Shown here piece by piece: positions 6,416 through 13,529 of a DNA stretch of 64,000 nt. The translations under genes and the position numbers were made by a program. The stretch is taken from positions 372,001 through 436,000 of the forward strand of contig JAFRCC010000018.1 of NCBI GenBank assembly GCA_017404545.1. The letters are read 5' to 3'. This DNA comes from Clostridia bacterium. Its GTDB lineage: Bacteria; Bacillota; Clostridia; TANB77; CAG-508. Under the pieces are notes generated by a model. The model was given only the letters and a program-made list of their open reading frames with translations, was not told the DNA's origin and made no database searches. The stretch's first letter is position 1, and the number at the start of each line of letters is the position of its first letter.

Positions 6416-6464
6416 ATATTTTATCTTGTATTTATATAATCACCATTAAGAAAAGTGGTGATTA
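6416..6464. promoter_or_regulatory. Repeated promoter hairpin, copy B
   Basis: Positions 6416-6444 are identical over 29 nt to 7049-7077 and contain the -10-like TATATAAT. TAATCACC (6437-6444) then pairs with GGTGATTA (6457-6464), which includes the ribosome binding site of the zinc-ribbon gene starting at 6466. Confidence 0.55.
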
Positions 6465-6465
6465 C

Positions 6466-6678
6466 ATGAACAAATTTAACAATAGTCTTGATTTTGATAT
6501 TGAATGTCCTACTTGCAAAAAAAGCATTCATATCAAAACTTCAGATATTGGGACAAATATAAATTGTCCTCGTTGCAACGTATTAATTGAACTACATAAC
6601 GACAACTCACCAAATAGTATAGAAGAAGTTAATAATGAACTTGATAATCTTTTTAACACACTAAATCTATTTGAATAA
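6466..6678 (+). CDS. Zinc-ribbon prophage protein, 70 aa
   Basis: The protein has two CxxC knuckles (CPTC near residue 14 and CPRC near residue 34) separated by 16 residues, the pattern of a zinc ribbon. An acidic C-terminus follows. The start at 6466 is fixed by the GTGGTGATTAC site just upstream; an in-frame extension to 6289 has no ribosome binding site and runs through the promoter hairpin. Such small zinc ribbons in phages often bind host polymerase or nucleic acid; the target is unknown. The 3' end overlaps the convergent gene by 12 nt. Confidence 0.65.
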   Translation: MNKFNNSLDFDIECPTCKKSIHIKTSDIGTNINCPRCNVLIELHNDNSPNSIEEVNNELDNLFNTLNLFE

Positions 6679-7008
6679 GTTTCTTACTTCTTGGGCAGCA
6701 TTTCTTGTCTCCTCAAGAAGTTTCTTTAAATTTTCTAGTTTTTCTTCTGTATCTCCAAGTTTTATTGATACTACAGCAGTTTTAACATTTGTTTTTTCTT
6801 CATCTTTTTTAACGTTATTTAATTCATCATTAACTTTCTTTATAGTCTCTGTAATTTCTTCTTTATTCGAAGTAGTTTCTATTTTAAGCTGAAAATTTTT
6901 TGTTTTATCGACAGTTGACTTTAAGTCTTCAACCAATTGATTCAACTCGTCGATATTTTTTGCTTTAATTTTTAATATAATTTCTTTATCCTTGTTTTCT
7001 TCATCCAT
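6667..7008 (-). CDS. Coiled-coil prophage protein, 113 aa
   Basis: A very charged protein starting MDEENKDKEIILKIKAKNID with long coiled-coil stretches rich in Lys and Glu. The start at 7008 follows AGAGGGTGAAAAG; the longer frame to 7050 lacks a site. It is divergent from the 46-residue gene across copy C of the hairpin promoter. The first 30 residues could form a beta hairpin; no family recognised. Confidence 0.6.
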   Translation of the reverse strand: MDEENKDKEIILKIKAKNIDELNQLVEDLKSTVDKTKNFQLKIETTSNKEEITETIKKVNDELNNVKKDEEKTNVKTAVVSIKLGDTEEKLENLKKLLEETRNAAQEVRNLFK

Positions 7009-7048
7009 CTTTTCACCCTCTTTCGTTTTCATATTTGTATTAGGTTGC

Positions 7049-7099
7049 ATATTTTATCTTGTATTTATATAATCACCGTAAAGAAAGCGAGGTGATTAT
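7049..7099. promoter_or_regulatory. Repeated promoter hairpin, copy C
   Basis: Contains the 29-nt block identical to copy B (7049-7077). It is followed by the right arm GGTGATTAT (7091-7099) pairing with ATAATCACC (7069-7077). The right arm carries the GAGGTGAT ribosome binding site of the gene at 7101. Confidence 0.55.
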
Positions 7100-7100
7100 T

Positions 7101-7241
7101 ATGTCTAATGAGCAACGTGCTCACGACTTGGCTTTAGTTGCACTTTTAAAAGAAAATCTAGTAAATAAAAATATTTATGATGAGTATATAGAAATTTACA
7201 ATCTTCTTTTAAATAAATTTAATGAAGATATAGGCAATTAA
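7101..7241 (+). CDS. Small prophage protein, 46 aa
   Basis: Encodes MSNEQRAHDLALVALLKENL then VNKNIYDEYIEIYNLLLNKF and NEDIGN. The start at 7101 is set by GAGGTGATTATT. Its N-terminus (MSN.. with a following A..L pattern) is weakly like the 48-residue protein at 5914, so the two may be diverged relatives. Function unknown. Confidence 0.55.
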   Translation: MSNEQRAHDLALVALLKENLVNKNIYDEYIEIYNLLLNKFNEDIGN

Positions 7242-7243
7242 AT

Positions 7244-7435
7244 TTATCCTTTTATTACCAACTTGTTTGAAATATTCATTAAATTATTTTTTAGGGTTTC
7301 TAACTGACTATTAGGAACCTTTTCATATTCCACATCTCTGTATGCAATATCTATTTCATTTTTTATTTGATTCCATCTATATAGCGGTAAATCTGTTAAT
7401 AAATTAACCAATTGATTAATCTTTTCTTCTTCCAT
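7244..7435 (-). CDS. Small prophage protein, 63 aa
   Basis: Encodes MEEEKINQLVNLLTDLPLYR followed by a mixed helical region ending NKLVIKG. The ATG follows AAGGTGGTAGG (part of the repeated GAAAGAAGGTG sequence). It lies directly downstream of the Cro-like gene with an operator copy between them, so it may be the first gene controlled by the switch. Function unknown. Confidence 0.55.
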   Translation of the reverse strand: MEEEKINQLVNLLTDLPLYRWNQIKNEIDIAYRDVEYEKVPNSQLETLKNNLMNISNKLVIKG

Positions 7436-7466
7436 CCTACCACCTTCTTTCGTAAATTCAAATTTT

Positions 7467-7483
7467 CTTGAATTTTATTCAAG
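7467..7483. promoter_or_regulatory. Repressor operator copy 1
   Basis: CTTGAATTTTATTCAAG, an almost perfect 17-bp palindrome matching the three operators in the cro-cI intergenic region. It overlaps the stop codon of the Cro-like gene. Confidence 0.65.
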
Positions 7484-7720
7484 TTTTTTCTTAAAAAAAT
7501 ATTCTCCTAATTCTTCCAGTGAAATATCAAGCACATCTCTATCTGCAGCTCGCGATATTTCACTTGCAGAAAAGTCATTTCTATTATTAAACTTTGAACT
7601 TAATGATGCAGCTGAAATACATATTTTTTTTGCAAAATTTGCTTCATTTCCTAATTTTTCTTTTATTCTCCCTCTAAGCTTGCTAAAATCAAATATTGTT
7701 TCTTTATTTTCCTTTAACAT
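7475..7720 (-). CDS. Cro-like regulator, DUF739 family
   Basis: The 81-residue protein (FDFSKLRGRIKEKLGNEANF, then an AKKICISAASLSSKFNNRND recognition region, ending ELGEYFFKKKLE) matches the DUF739 family of Cro-like phage repressors. The family has a helix-turn-helix around residues 30-50 and a YFF near the end. It is transcribed away from the CI-like gene, forming the classic divergent lysis-lysogeny switch. Four palindromic operators surround it. Expected role: turn down the lysogeny promoter and steer to lytic growth. Confidence 0.8.
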   Translation of the reverse strand: MLKENKETIFDFSKLRGRIKEKLGNEANFAKKICISAASLSSKFNNRNDFSASEISRAADRDVLDISLEELGEYFFKKKLE

Positions 7721-7744
7721 TTACTCACCTTCTTTCGTATTTTT

Positions 7745-7867
7745 CTTGAATTTAATTCAAGTTTATCGCTGTTATATTATCAAATGTAAAAATATATGTC
7801 AATACATTTTTGAATTTTATTCAAGTTTTTTTAAAATCAACTAAAAAATACTTGATTTTCATTAAAG
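7745..7867. promoter_or_regulatory. Three operators between cro-like and cI-like genes
   Basis: Palindromes are found at 7745-7761 (CTTGAATTTAATTCAAG, perfect), 7809-7825 (TTTGAATTTTATTCAAG) and 7851-7867 (CTTGATTTTCATTAAAG, weaker). Spacing centre to centre is about 64 and 42 bp. They cover the divergent promoters; TATAAT for the repressor gene is at 7875-7880. With copy 1 at 7467 this gives four sites, as expected for a CI/Cro pair. Confidence 0.75.
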
Positions 7868-7901
7868 TTTTTTTTATAATGTGGACATGGAGGTGATACT
7901 A

Positions 7902-8552
7902 ATGAAACCTGGAGATACATTTCAAAATAGACTATCAACAGCATTACGCATACGAAATATAAAACCTGTAGAATTGCATGAAATGACTGGTATAAGTGAA
8001 AGTCTACTGAGTAAATATCTATCTGGGAACGCAATTGCGAGACAAAAAAAATTAAGTATATTATCTGATGCCTTAGATATTAATCCAGTATGGCTTATGG
8101 GTTACGACGTACCTATGTCAAATCAAGATTCTTCAACTAATTTGGATGATAAAATATCTAGCAAACACGTATTTCCGCTTCTTGGAACAGTAAGAGCAGG
8201 ATATGACTACTTAGCAAGTCAAAATATAATTGGATATATTGCTATAGATAGAAATATACCTGATGCAGAAAATTGTTATGCTTTAAAAGTAATTGGTGAT
8301 AGTATGCAACCCGTTTTATATGAAGATGATATTGTAATTGTTCATAAACAAGAAGATGTAGAAAGCGGTCAAATAGGAATTGTACTAATTGATAACGATG
8401 AAGCAACTGTGAAGAAAATCGTAAAATATGATAATCATATAGAGCTTGTTGCTCTAAATCCGTACTATCCTATACAAAAGTATACAGATAAAGACAACTT
8501 TAAAATAATTGGGAAAGTTATAGAAGCACGTATAACAAAAATATTTGAATGA
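7902..8552 (+). CDS. CI-like phage repressor (HTH plus S24 LexA-like peptidase)
   Basis: The 216-residue protein has an XRE helix-turn-helix (residues about 10-65, with LHEMTGISESLLSKYLSGNA). It has a C-terminal S24 autoprotease domain: Ala99-Gly100 is the likely cleavage pair (VRAGY), Ser134 sits in IGDSM and Lys171 in ATVKK. RecA-stimulated self-cleavage would link induction to DNA damage. The start at 7902 follows GGAGGTGAT; the GTG at 7881 has none. It faces the Cro-like gene across matching operators and keeps the lysogenic state. Confidence 0.92.
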   Translation: MKPGDTFQNRLSTALRIRNIKPVELHEMTGISESLLSKYLSGNAIARQKKLSILSDALDINPVWLMGYDVPMSNQDSSTNLDDKISSKHVFPLLGTVRAGYDYLASQNIIGYIAIDRNIPDAENCYALKVIGDSMQPVLYEDDIVIVHKQEDVESGQIGIVLIDNDEATVKKIVKYDNHIELVALNPYYPIQKYTDKDNFKIIGKVIEARITKIFE

Positions 8553-8582
8553 AGAACTGAACATTGAAAGGAATGATGCAAA

Positions 8583-9275
8583 ATGAACCTAAAAAAAGAT
8601 TCTGCTCTAAACTACGAAAATATAAAATTACCAATAATTAACAATATAAATATCTTTGAAGCAATAAAAAAATATCGTTCTTTACAAATTATATTGGTAA
8701 TAATTGTATTATCAATCATTATGAATATAGTTATTGTTCCACTTTATATTTCAAAGGTATCAACTTATAATGAATTGACACAGAGTTATGATTTAGCCAA
8801 AAATGAATATAAAAATTTAGAAAATGAATATTCAGAGTTATCGGATAATCAACAGACATTATCTACCAATTATGATTCCTTACAAAAGAAATATGACGGA
8901 TTAGAAAATAACTATAAGGAAGTAACTCAAGAAAAATATCAATCTGAACTTACTTCTAAAATATCTGAATTAGAAAAAAACAAATCCAATTTAGAAACTC
9001 AAGTTGATAAATTGTCAAAAGATGTAATAACACTAAAGGGCGCTGAAAAGTCATATCCTGCAGGATACTTAACTGCTGGAACAGACTTTGAAGTTGGTCG
9101 ATATAAAATATATGGCGGATCAAGTAATTTCATTGTCCATTCTTCAAGTGGCTCTTTACGAGTTAATATTATTCTTGGACACGGATCGTATGATGTATCT
9201 GAATACTTATATACATTCAAGTTAGGAGACGAGATAGATGCGCGTTCTTCATTTAAGATGGTGCCTATTGAATAA
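8583..9275 (+). CDS. Membrane-anchored coiled-coil protein, lysogeny module
   Basis: The 230-residue protein has a short cytoplasmic N-terminus and one membrane span (about residues 36-57). A long coiled coil follows (about 60-150, with repeated LENEYSEL/ENNYKEV-type heptads). The C-terminal beta-rich domain starts SYPAGYLTAGTDFEVGRYKI and has the GxDFxxGRY pattern seen in many secreted Gram-positive proteins. It lies 30 nt after the repressor and is co-oriented with it, so it should be expressed in the lysogen. A superinfection-exclusion or surface-conversion role is plausible but unproven. Confidence 0.6.
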   Translation: MNLKKDSALNYENIKLPIINNINIFEAIKKYRSLQIILVIIVLSIIMNIVIVPLYISKVSTYNELTQSYDLAKNEYKNLENEYSELSDNQQTLSTNYDSLQKKYDGLENNYKEVTQEKYQSELTSKISELEKNKSNLETQVDKLSKDVITLKGAEKSYPAGYLTAGTDFEVGRYKIYGGSSNFIVHSSSGSLRVNIILGHGSYDVSEYLYTFKLGDEIDARSSFKMVPIE

Positions 9276-9315
9276 TTATATAGCGAAAATTGTTACATAA
9301 GAAATGGAGGATTAT

Positions 9316-9681
9316 ATGTTTCTTTCTAACCTAAATAAACATAGAAATAAAATTTTAAATATTATCTTGTTTACACTAATTGCTTTTATTATTTTGTGTG
9401 GAATATTCTTTTTAATTAAGCACTCCAAATATAATCCGGAGCTATCAAAGTACAAAAAAGATGCAAAATCTGTTGTAGATGAATATTTGAGTGCAAAAAT
9501 TACAAAATCTGAAGCTATTGATAGATTAGAAATAATCATCAAACAGGTTGACGCAGATTATGAAAATACAGATAAAACAGATTATCTTTCTTTATCTATA
9601 GATTTAAGTAGCTTAAAGCAAGCAATGTATCTTGATGATATAACAAAAGTAAAACAGATATATAAAGAAGATTTGAAATAA
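9316..9681 (+). CDS. Small membrane-anchored protein, lysogeny module
   Basis: A 121-residue protein with one membrane span (residues about 15-35: NIILFTLIAFIILCGIFFLI) and a soluble helical domain outside or inside. The start at 9316 is chosen because GGAGG lies 5 nt upstream; the ATG at 9304 contains that site. It sits between the coiled-coil membrane gene and the integrase, co-oriented with the repressor. Function unknown; likely lysogen-expressed. Confidence 0.55.
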   Translation: MFLSNLNKHRNKILNIILFTLIAFIILCGIFFLIKHSKYNPELSKYKKDAKSVVDEYLSAKITKSEAIDRLEIIIKQVDADYENTDKTDYLSLSIDLSSLKQAMYLDDITKVKQIYKEDLK

Positions 9682-9686
9682 AAAAA

Positions 9687-9721
9687 GATATTGTGCTAAG
9701 TTTGGCGACCCACACAATATC
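9687..9721 (+). promoter_or_regulatory. Hairpin upstream of integrase
   Basis: GATATTGTG (9687-9695) pairs perfectly with CACAATATC (9713-9721) around a 17-nt loop containing TTTGGCGACCCA. No T-run follows, so it is not a simple terminator. It may control integrase expression or be part of a translational control element. Confidence 0.4.
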
Positions 9722-9825
9722 CTAACTAACAACACTTTTGAAAGTATTGATATATATATTATACACTATATATGCCTCTATTTTCAAGAGTTTGTTAAAC
9801 ATACTTGAAATGGAGGTATTTTTAT

Positions 9826-11151
9826 ATGGAACAAAAAACAACGATAGATTTTAAAGAAATGCTTTCACAAATGATGGAATTACAAAAACAATTAGAAATT
9901 GCAAATGATAATACTATAACACAGAAAACCGAAAAAAAGAAAAAACGTAAAGAAGGCTCTTACGAATTATATAATAATGGAAAAGCAAGATTGTACTATA
10001 TGCATAACCAGGTAAAATATAGAACAACCGTTGATGCTGAAGATGAAGAACAAGCTGAAGCACAACTTGCTCTTTTTGTTGAAAAAGTAAAAAAGGGTGC
10101 ATTTATATCAACCAATTATACCTTTACTGAATTTGCTCAAATTTGGCTTGACCAAAAAGTTCGACCTAATGCTGGAGAACGTTGCGTAAAAAAATATATA
10201 GGTGCTTTAAATAACAGAATACTTCCGGAACTTGGAAACTATAAATTGAAAGATTTAACAAAACAAATTCTTGAAAGATTTTTTAATCAAATAAAACAGA
10301 CTGAAACAAACTATGAAAAAAGAGCTACCAACAATATAGTAAAACCATCTTCCGTTCTAAAATGGAAATCAATAATACATGCTTGTCTGAATTATGCAGT
10401 TGAATGTGAACTTTTAATAAAGAATCCTTGTGATAATATAAAAATAAAATTCACTACTACGCAAAACGAAGAACAGTTAATTGCATTAGTAAAAAATAAA
10501 AAAGAAAAAGTATGCTACTATGATTTATCAACATATAAATTCGTTTGTAATAAATTAGAAAATGAATTTATGGAATATTACAAGGATGATACAATTACAG
10601 CTGATAAAAAATTATTAGAAGTTGCTAGAAGGTTTATATTATTACTCGCATTAAAAACTGGTATGAGACGTTCTGAGATTTTTGGATTAGCTCGAAATGA
10701 TACCTATTATGATCTTGATTTAGAAAATGCAACTTTTGAAGTCAATAAATCAAGACATTACCTATCTGGAAAAGGTAAATTTACTAAATATCCTAAAAAT
10801 GATACATCAATACGAAAAAAATCTCTTCCAAAATCGATTTTAAGCTATCTAAAATTATATTATGAACTACTTGATAGAATTGGATATACAGATACCTATA
10901 TTTTTGATTTCATGAGCATAGATGGTATTTGCTCTTTTTTCCAAAACTGGCAAGAAAAAAATAATATAAATAAAATAAGATTTCATGATTTAAGACATAC
11001 ACATGCTACTATTCTTCTTTTTTCTGGAGTAGATGTTAAAACAATTTCAGAACGTTTAGGACATGCTGATATACAAACCACTTTAAATATATATGCAGAT
11101 GTATTAGAAGAACTTGATAAGAAAGCTGCAGATGCACTTGATACAATATAA
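9826..11151 (+). CDS. int: Phage tyrosine integrase
   Basis: The 441-residue protein has a coiled N-terminal extension (1-45), a small AP2-like DNA-binding region (about 46-90), a SAM-like core-binding domain (about 95-205) and the catalytic domain. The active-site residues are visible: Arg281 (TGMRRSE), His387 and Arg390 (HDLRH), His413 (LGH) and the nucleophile Tyr423 (NIYAD). The start at 9826 follows GGAGG. It integrates and excises the prophage by site-specific recombination; the neighbouring tRNA-Asn is the likely host site. Confidence 0.95.
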   Translation: MEQKTTIDFKEMLSQMMELQKQLEIANDNTITQKTEKKKKRKEGSYELYNNGKARLYYMHNQVKYRTTVDAEDEEQAEAQLALFVEKVKKGAFISTNYTFTEFAQIWLDQKVRPNAGERCVKKYIGALNNRILPELGNYKLKDLTKQILERFFNQIKQTETNYEKRATNNIVKPSSVLKWKSIIHACLNYAVECELLIKNPCDNIKIKFTTTQNEEQLIALVKNKKEKVCYYDLSTYKFVCNKLENEFMEYYKDDTITADKKLLEVARRFILLLALKTGMRRSEIFGLARNDTYYDLDLENATFEVNKSRHYLSGKGKFTKYPKNDTSIRKKSLPKSILSYLKLYYELLDRIGYTDTYIFDFMSIDGICSFFQNWQEKNNINKIRFHDLRHTHATILLFSGVDVKTISERLGHADIQTTLNIYADVLEELDKKAADALDTI

Positions 11152-11177
11152 AAAAGACTAGTTGCCTAGTCTTTTTT
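11151..11177. terminator. Bidirectional terminator after integrase
   Basis: AAAAAGACTAG pairs with CTAGTCTTTTT around a 4-nt loop. It serves the rightward integrase gene and the convergent leftward toxin-like gene. Confidence 0.8.
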
Positions 11178-11583
11178 AGTGTTTATATAAACTTCCATCC
11201 ATATCTATGTACAGCACATAAAAAATATTTTTTATTACTACTCCAATAATTCGAGCTAAGATAGGCTTATTATTTGGATATAATCTCATTATTGCAAATT
11301 TGTTATTATAATCTTTTGAACGAAATCTTTCTTCAAATTTTACCGGTATTTGTTTTCGAATCTTTATCTCTTCAAATTCTAATCCTATTTTTTTGTCACG
11401 ATTTAGGACAGTAATATATAGCTCTTCTGAAAGTTCAAACATTCTATCCAATAATTGTGCTTTATATTCTTTTGAAATTCTTTTATCATATTTTACATAT
11501 GATAAATTAAATTTTAAATATTGGGGAGAAAAACAATTTGTACATGGCTTTAATATCTTTGTTTCTTTCTTTTTGACACCCAT
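11176..11583 (-). CDS. Putative toxin partner of the Panacea antitoxin
   Basis: The 135-residue protein begins with a basic segment and a CxxC pair (PCTNC), has a helical middle, and ends in a beta hairpin (PILARIIGVVIKNIFYVLYI then DMDGSLYKH). That end resembles the C-terminal strands of RelE-type or other small ribonuclease folds. Its ATG overlaps the stop of the antitoxin-like gene by one base (TAATG), so the two are translated together. The toxin role rests on this pairing, since Panacea proteins are known to neutralise many unrelated toxins. Catalytic residues cannot be named. Confidence 0.5.
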   Translation of the reverse strand: MGVKKKETKILKPCTNCFSPQYLKFNLSYVKYDKRISKEYKAQLLDRMFELSEELYITVLNRDKKIGLEFEEIKIRKQIPVKFEERFRSKDYNNKFAIMRLYPNNKPILARIIGVVIKNIFYVLYIDMDGSLYKH

Positions 11584-12086
11584 TACTCAATTACTTCTCT
11601 CTTAAAATATTCACTAATCAATTCATTAGGAATGATATTATTTAGTCCGTATTCTCTTTCTGTTATATCCCAAGGTGTACCATCTTCATGAGTCATTTGT
11701 CTTAATTGCCATGCAGTATATATTGCAAAATTATTATATGTTAAATTTAATGCTTCACATGCTTTTCTATCGTTTTCAATAGAATTTAGTATTTCTTCAT
11801 TTTCTTTGCTCATACCTATATTTATAATATTTCTTCCATTTTCCTTATAAATATCATACACTTCTTCAACAACTGGACCATGTTGCCATGCCACAATATG
11901 TTCTATAAATAGAGGTTCATTGTATAATGCTAAGTAAATACCCTGTGCATAATAAAGGAGTTTTTGAAGTTTTAAATGTGTTATCCCCTCATAAACTTCA
12001 TAATCATCGTTTTCAGCTTCATGTTCTTTAATTTCAGAATTGTTCTTTAGTAAAAACCAAACCGCAACATCTTTTGCATTAAACAT
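11583..12086 (-). CDS. Panacea-domain (DUF4065) antitoxin-like protein
   Basis: The 167-residue protein carries the Panacea/SocA-like signature: LKLQKLLYYAQGIYLALYNE, then PLFIEHIVAWQHGPVVEEVY, with the AWxxGPVV core at about residues 65-75 and a C-terminal WQLRQMTHEDGTPWD segment. Proteins of this family act as antitoxins to varied toxins, often in prophages. It is the first gene of a two-gene unit with its own promoter and a perfect palindrome just upstream of the -35. The GGGGGGAT ribosome binding site is strong. Confidence 0.8.
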   Translation of the reverse strand: MFNAKDVAVWFLLKNNSEIKEHEAENDDYEVYEGITHLKLQKLLYYAQGIYLALYNEPLFIEHIVAWQHGPVVEEVYDIYKENGRNIINIGMSKENEEILNSIENDRKACEALNLTYNNFAIYTAWQLRQMTHEDGTPWDITEREYGLNNIIPNELISEYFKREVIE

Positions 12087-12120
12087 ATATATCCCCCCTT
12101 TATAATAAAAACTACTAATT

Positions 12121-12166
12121 ATTATATAATATTTTATTTATTATGTAAATAAAAAGTGCACTTTTT
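12121..12166 (-). promoter_or_regulatory. Promoter and palindromic operator of the toxin-antitoxin unit
   Basis: On the minus strand TTTACA (12149-12144) and TATAAT (12126-12121) are 17 nt apart. The perfect 16-bp palindrome AAAAAGTGCACTTTTT (12151-12166) abuts the -35 box and is a good candidate for autoregulation. Confidence 0.6.
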
Positions 12167-12366
12167 AGCTCTATAATACTTTATACAATTTTTAATAAAA
12201 TATCAATACAATTTTTGTATAATTTACAAATTTTCTTGGGTAATTTTTGGGTAATCGCTGACAAATTCAATGCGTTTTAGGCACTTTTTAACACTTTTTG
12301 ACTCAAATATAGAAATAGCTGTATGCCTTATTATAAAAGACTTACAGCTATTCTCACATATTACTA
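12167..12366. other. Noncoding junction between prophage and tRNA-Asn
   Basis: No gene is visible. The stretch holds two direct GGGTAAT copies (12238 and 12250), a CACTTTTTAA/CACTTTTTGA direct repeat near 12280, and a hairpin (AATAGCTGTA / TACAGCTATT, 12314-12352) just downstream of the tRNA. The direct repeats could be integrase arm-type sites and the hairpin a processing or termination signal of the rRNA/tRNA transcript. The right attachment core should lie at its tRNA end. Confidence 0.35.
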
Positions 12367-12442
12367 TGGCTCCTCTTGTTGGACTCGAACCAACGACCTA
12401 TCGGTTAACAGCCGAGCGCTCTACCAACTGAGCTAAAGAGGA
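12367..12442 (-). tRNA. tRNA-Asn (GUU)
   Basis: A 76-nt cloverleaf with encoded CCA (TGG at 12367-12369 on the plus strand), acceptor TCCTCTT/AAGAGGA, loop CTGTTAA giving anticodon GTT, and T-loop TTCGAGT. It lies just downstream of a 5S rRNA gene on the same strand. Confidence 0.95.
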
Positions 12443-12449
12443 ATATAAA

Positions 12450-12565
12450 TATGGCAACAACCTATTTTCTCAGCAGGGTAACCTACAAATATCTTCGGCA
12501 CATTAGAGCTTGACTTCTGTGTTCGGTATGGGAACAGGTATAACCTCCATGTAATCATCACCACA
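12450..12565 (-). rRNA. rrf: 5S ribosomal RNA
   Basis: About 116 nt with the conserved 5S core (ACCTGTTCCCATACCGAACA then CAGAAGTCAAGCTC) and complementary ends (TGTGG near 12565, CCATA near 12450). No 23S gene is adjacent: the next upstream feature is a protein gene, so this is a stand-alone 5S-tRNA-Asn unit. Confidence 0.92.
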
Positions 12566-12613
12566 TTCAAATTATATAATATGTTTTTTTTATATGCAAT
12601 ACTTTTTATAAAT

Positions 12614-13447
12614 TTATTTTAAATATTCTGATTTAACAAGATCCTCTAGTTTACTATAATTAATTGTATATTCAAAAGTATCTGGTGATACCGTATATTT
12701 TTCAAAACACACAGTTAAACCAGAATCAGACAAGTACCATGTTAGTTCATCTATATCTATAGCATCACTGAGATTATTTAAAGTTTCTTGATATATTCCT
12801 AACTTTTCATAATTGGTTCTAAAATAGCTTAAAATCTCGTCCTTAATAAACTTCTTGCAAGCAGCTGAGTGAATTGCTATATCTTCAATTTTTAGTAATT
12901 CGCCTGTTTCCGAACTAAAAGAATATCCTCTTTTATTTGTCCAAGGTACTCCACCTAAGCTACCATTGCTTTCATTCTTGATACTAACAACTTTTTCATC
13001 ATTTCTAGCATTTGAAAAAGTCCATTGTAACGACAAATCTCCTACATAATCCATAAAACTTGCATCTATTCCATACTTATCATCAATTTGGTCTTGTACC
13101 TGCTTTTTATAATCTTCAAATTCTTGATTTGCAATTTTTCCTAATTCGCTCTGTATTTTATTTTGAACACTTTCATTTTCTGCTACAACTGTTGGGAAAT
13201 CTTGATATACCGTAATAGTATGTTCAGTTCCTTCAATTTTATACACTTTAGATGTAGTTTCATATGTTATTTTTATATACGGGCTATCTTCTTCTGTTGC
13301 AATAATTTTATTATTGCTATTAGTATCAGTATTTGAGCTAGAAGCCTGATTTTTCTTTTTACCTGGTAATACTGATGAAAGAATAATTATTGCTATTGCC
13401 ATAGCAATTACACCTATTAGAATAATAATTTTAGTATTTTTCTTCAT
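12614..13447 (-). CDS. Secreted/anchored DUF4163-DUF3298 (RsiV-like) domain protein
   Basis: The 277-residue protein has an N-terminal membrane span (residues about 5-26) and a Ser/Asn-rich linker. An extracytoplasmic region follows in which a DUF4163-like N-part and a DUF3298-like C-part can be seen (ending SGLTVCFEKYTVSPDTFEYT). These domains occur in RsiV anti-sigma factors and in many stand-alone surface proteins. No cytoplasmic anti-sigma domain is present, so it is not RsiV itself. The start at 13447 follows AAGGAGG. Encoded alone between the 5S gene and adh. Confidence 0.65.
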   Translation of the reverse strand: MKKNTKIIILIGVIAMAIAIIILSSVLPGKKKNQASSSNTDTNSNNKIIATEEDSPYIKITYETTSKVYKIEGTEHTITVYQDFPTVVAENESVQNKIQSELGKIANQEFEDYKKQVQDQIDDKYGIDASFMDYVGDLSLQWTFSNARNDEKVVSIKNESNGSLGGVPWTNKRGYSFSSETGELLKIEDIAIHSAACKKFIKDEILSYFRTNYEKLGIYQETLNNLSDAIDIDELTWYLSDSGLTVCFEKYTVSPDTFEYTINYSKLEDLVKSEYLK

Positions 13448-13489
13448 AAAAACCTCCTTCTCTAAGTTTAAAATATGTATATTTAGTAT

Positions 13490-13519
13490 AAAAAGATGCA
13501 ATTTTCACTGCATCTTTTT
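13490..13519 (-). terminator. Terminator of the alcohol dehydrogenase gene
   Basis: AAAAAGATGCA pairs with TGCATCTTTTT around an 8-nt loop. Confidence 0.75.
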
Positions 13520-13529
13520 ATTATTTTAA

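Larger units (their letters stand above)
1..12366. mobile_element. Prophage (early/lysogeny end), left part outside the window
   Basis: The block holds a tyrosine integrase, a CI-like repressor facing a Cro-like DUF739 protein, a RusA resolvase, a DnaD/replisome-organizer-like initiator, a sigma-region-4-like late regulator and about twenty tiny genes in overlapping leftward operons. This is the usual content of a temperate siphophage early region. The integrase end lies next to the 3' end of a tRNA-Asn gene at 12367, a common integration site, so the right boundary is placed there by inference. The left attachment site and all structural genes are outside the window. An integrative element other than a phage is possible, but the replication and late-regulator genes favour a phage. 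Confidence 0.85.

Noticed and set aside
6289-6465. N-terminal extension of the zinc-ribbon gene
   Set aside because: The extension crosses the repeated promoter hairpin and an opposing gene; the ribosome binding site fits the ATG at 6466.
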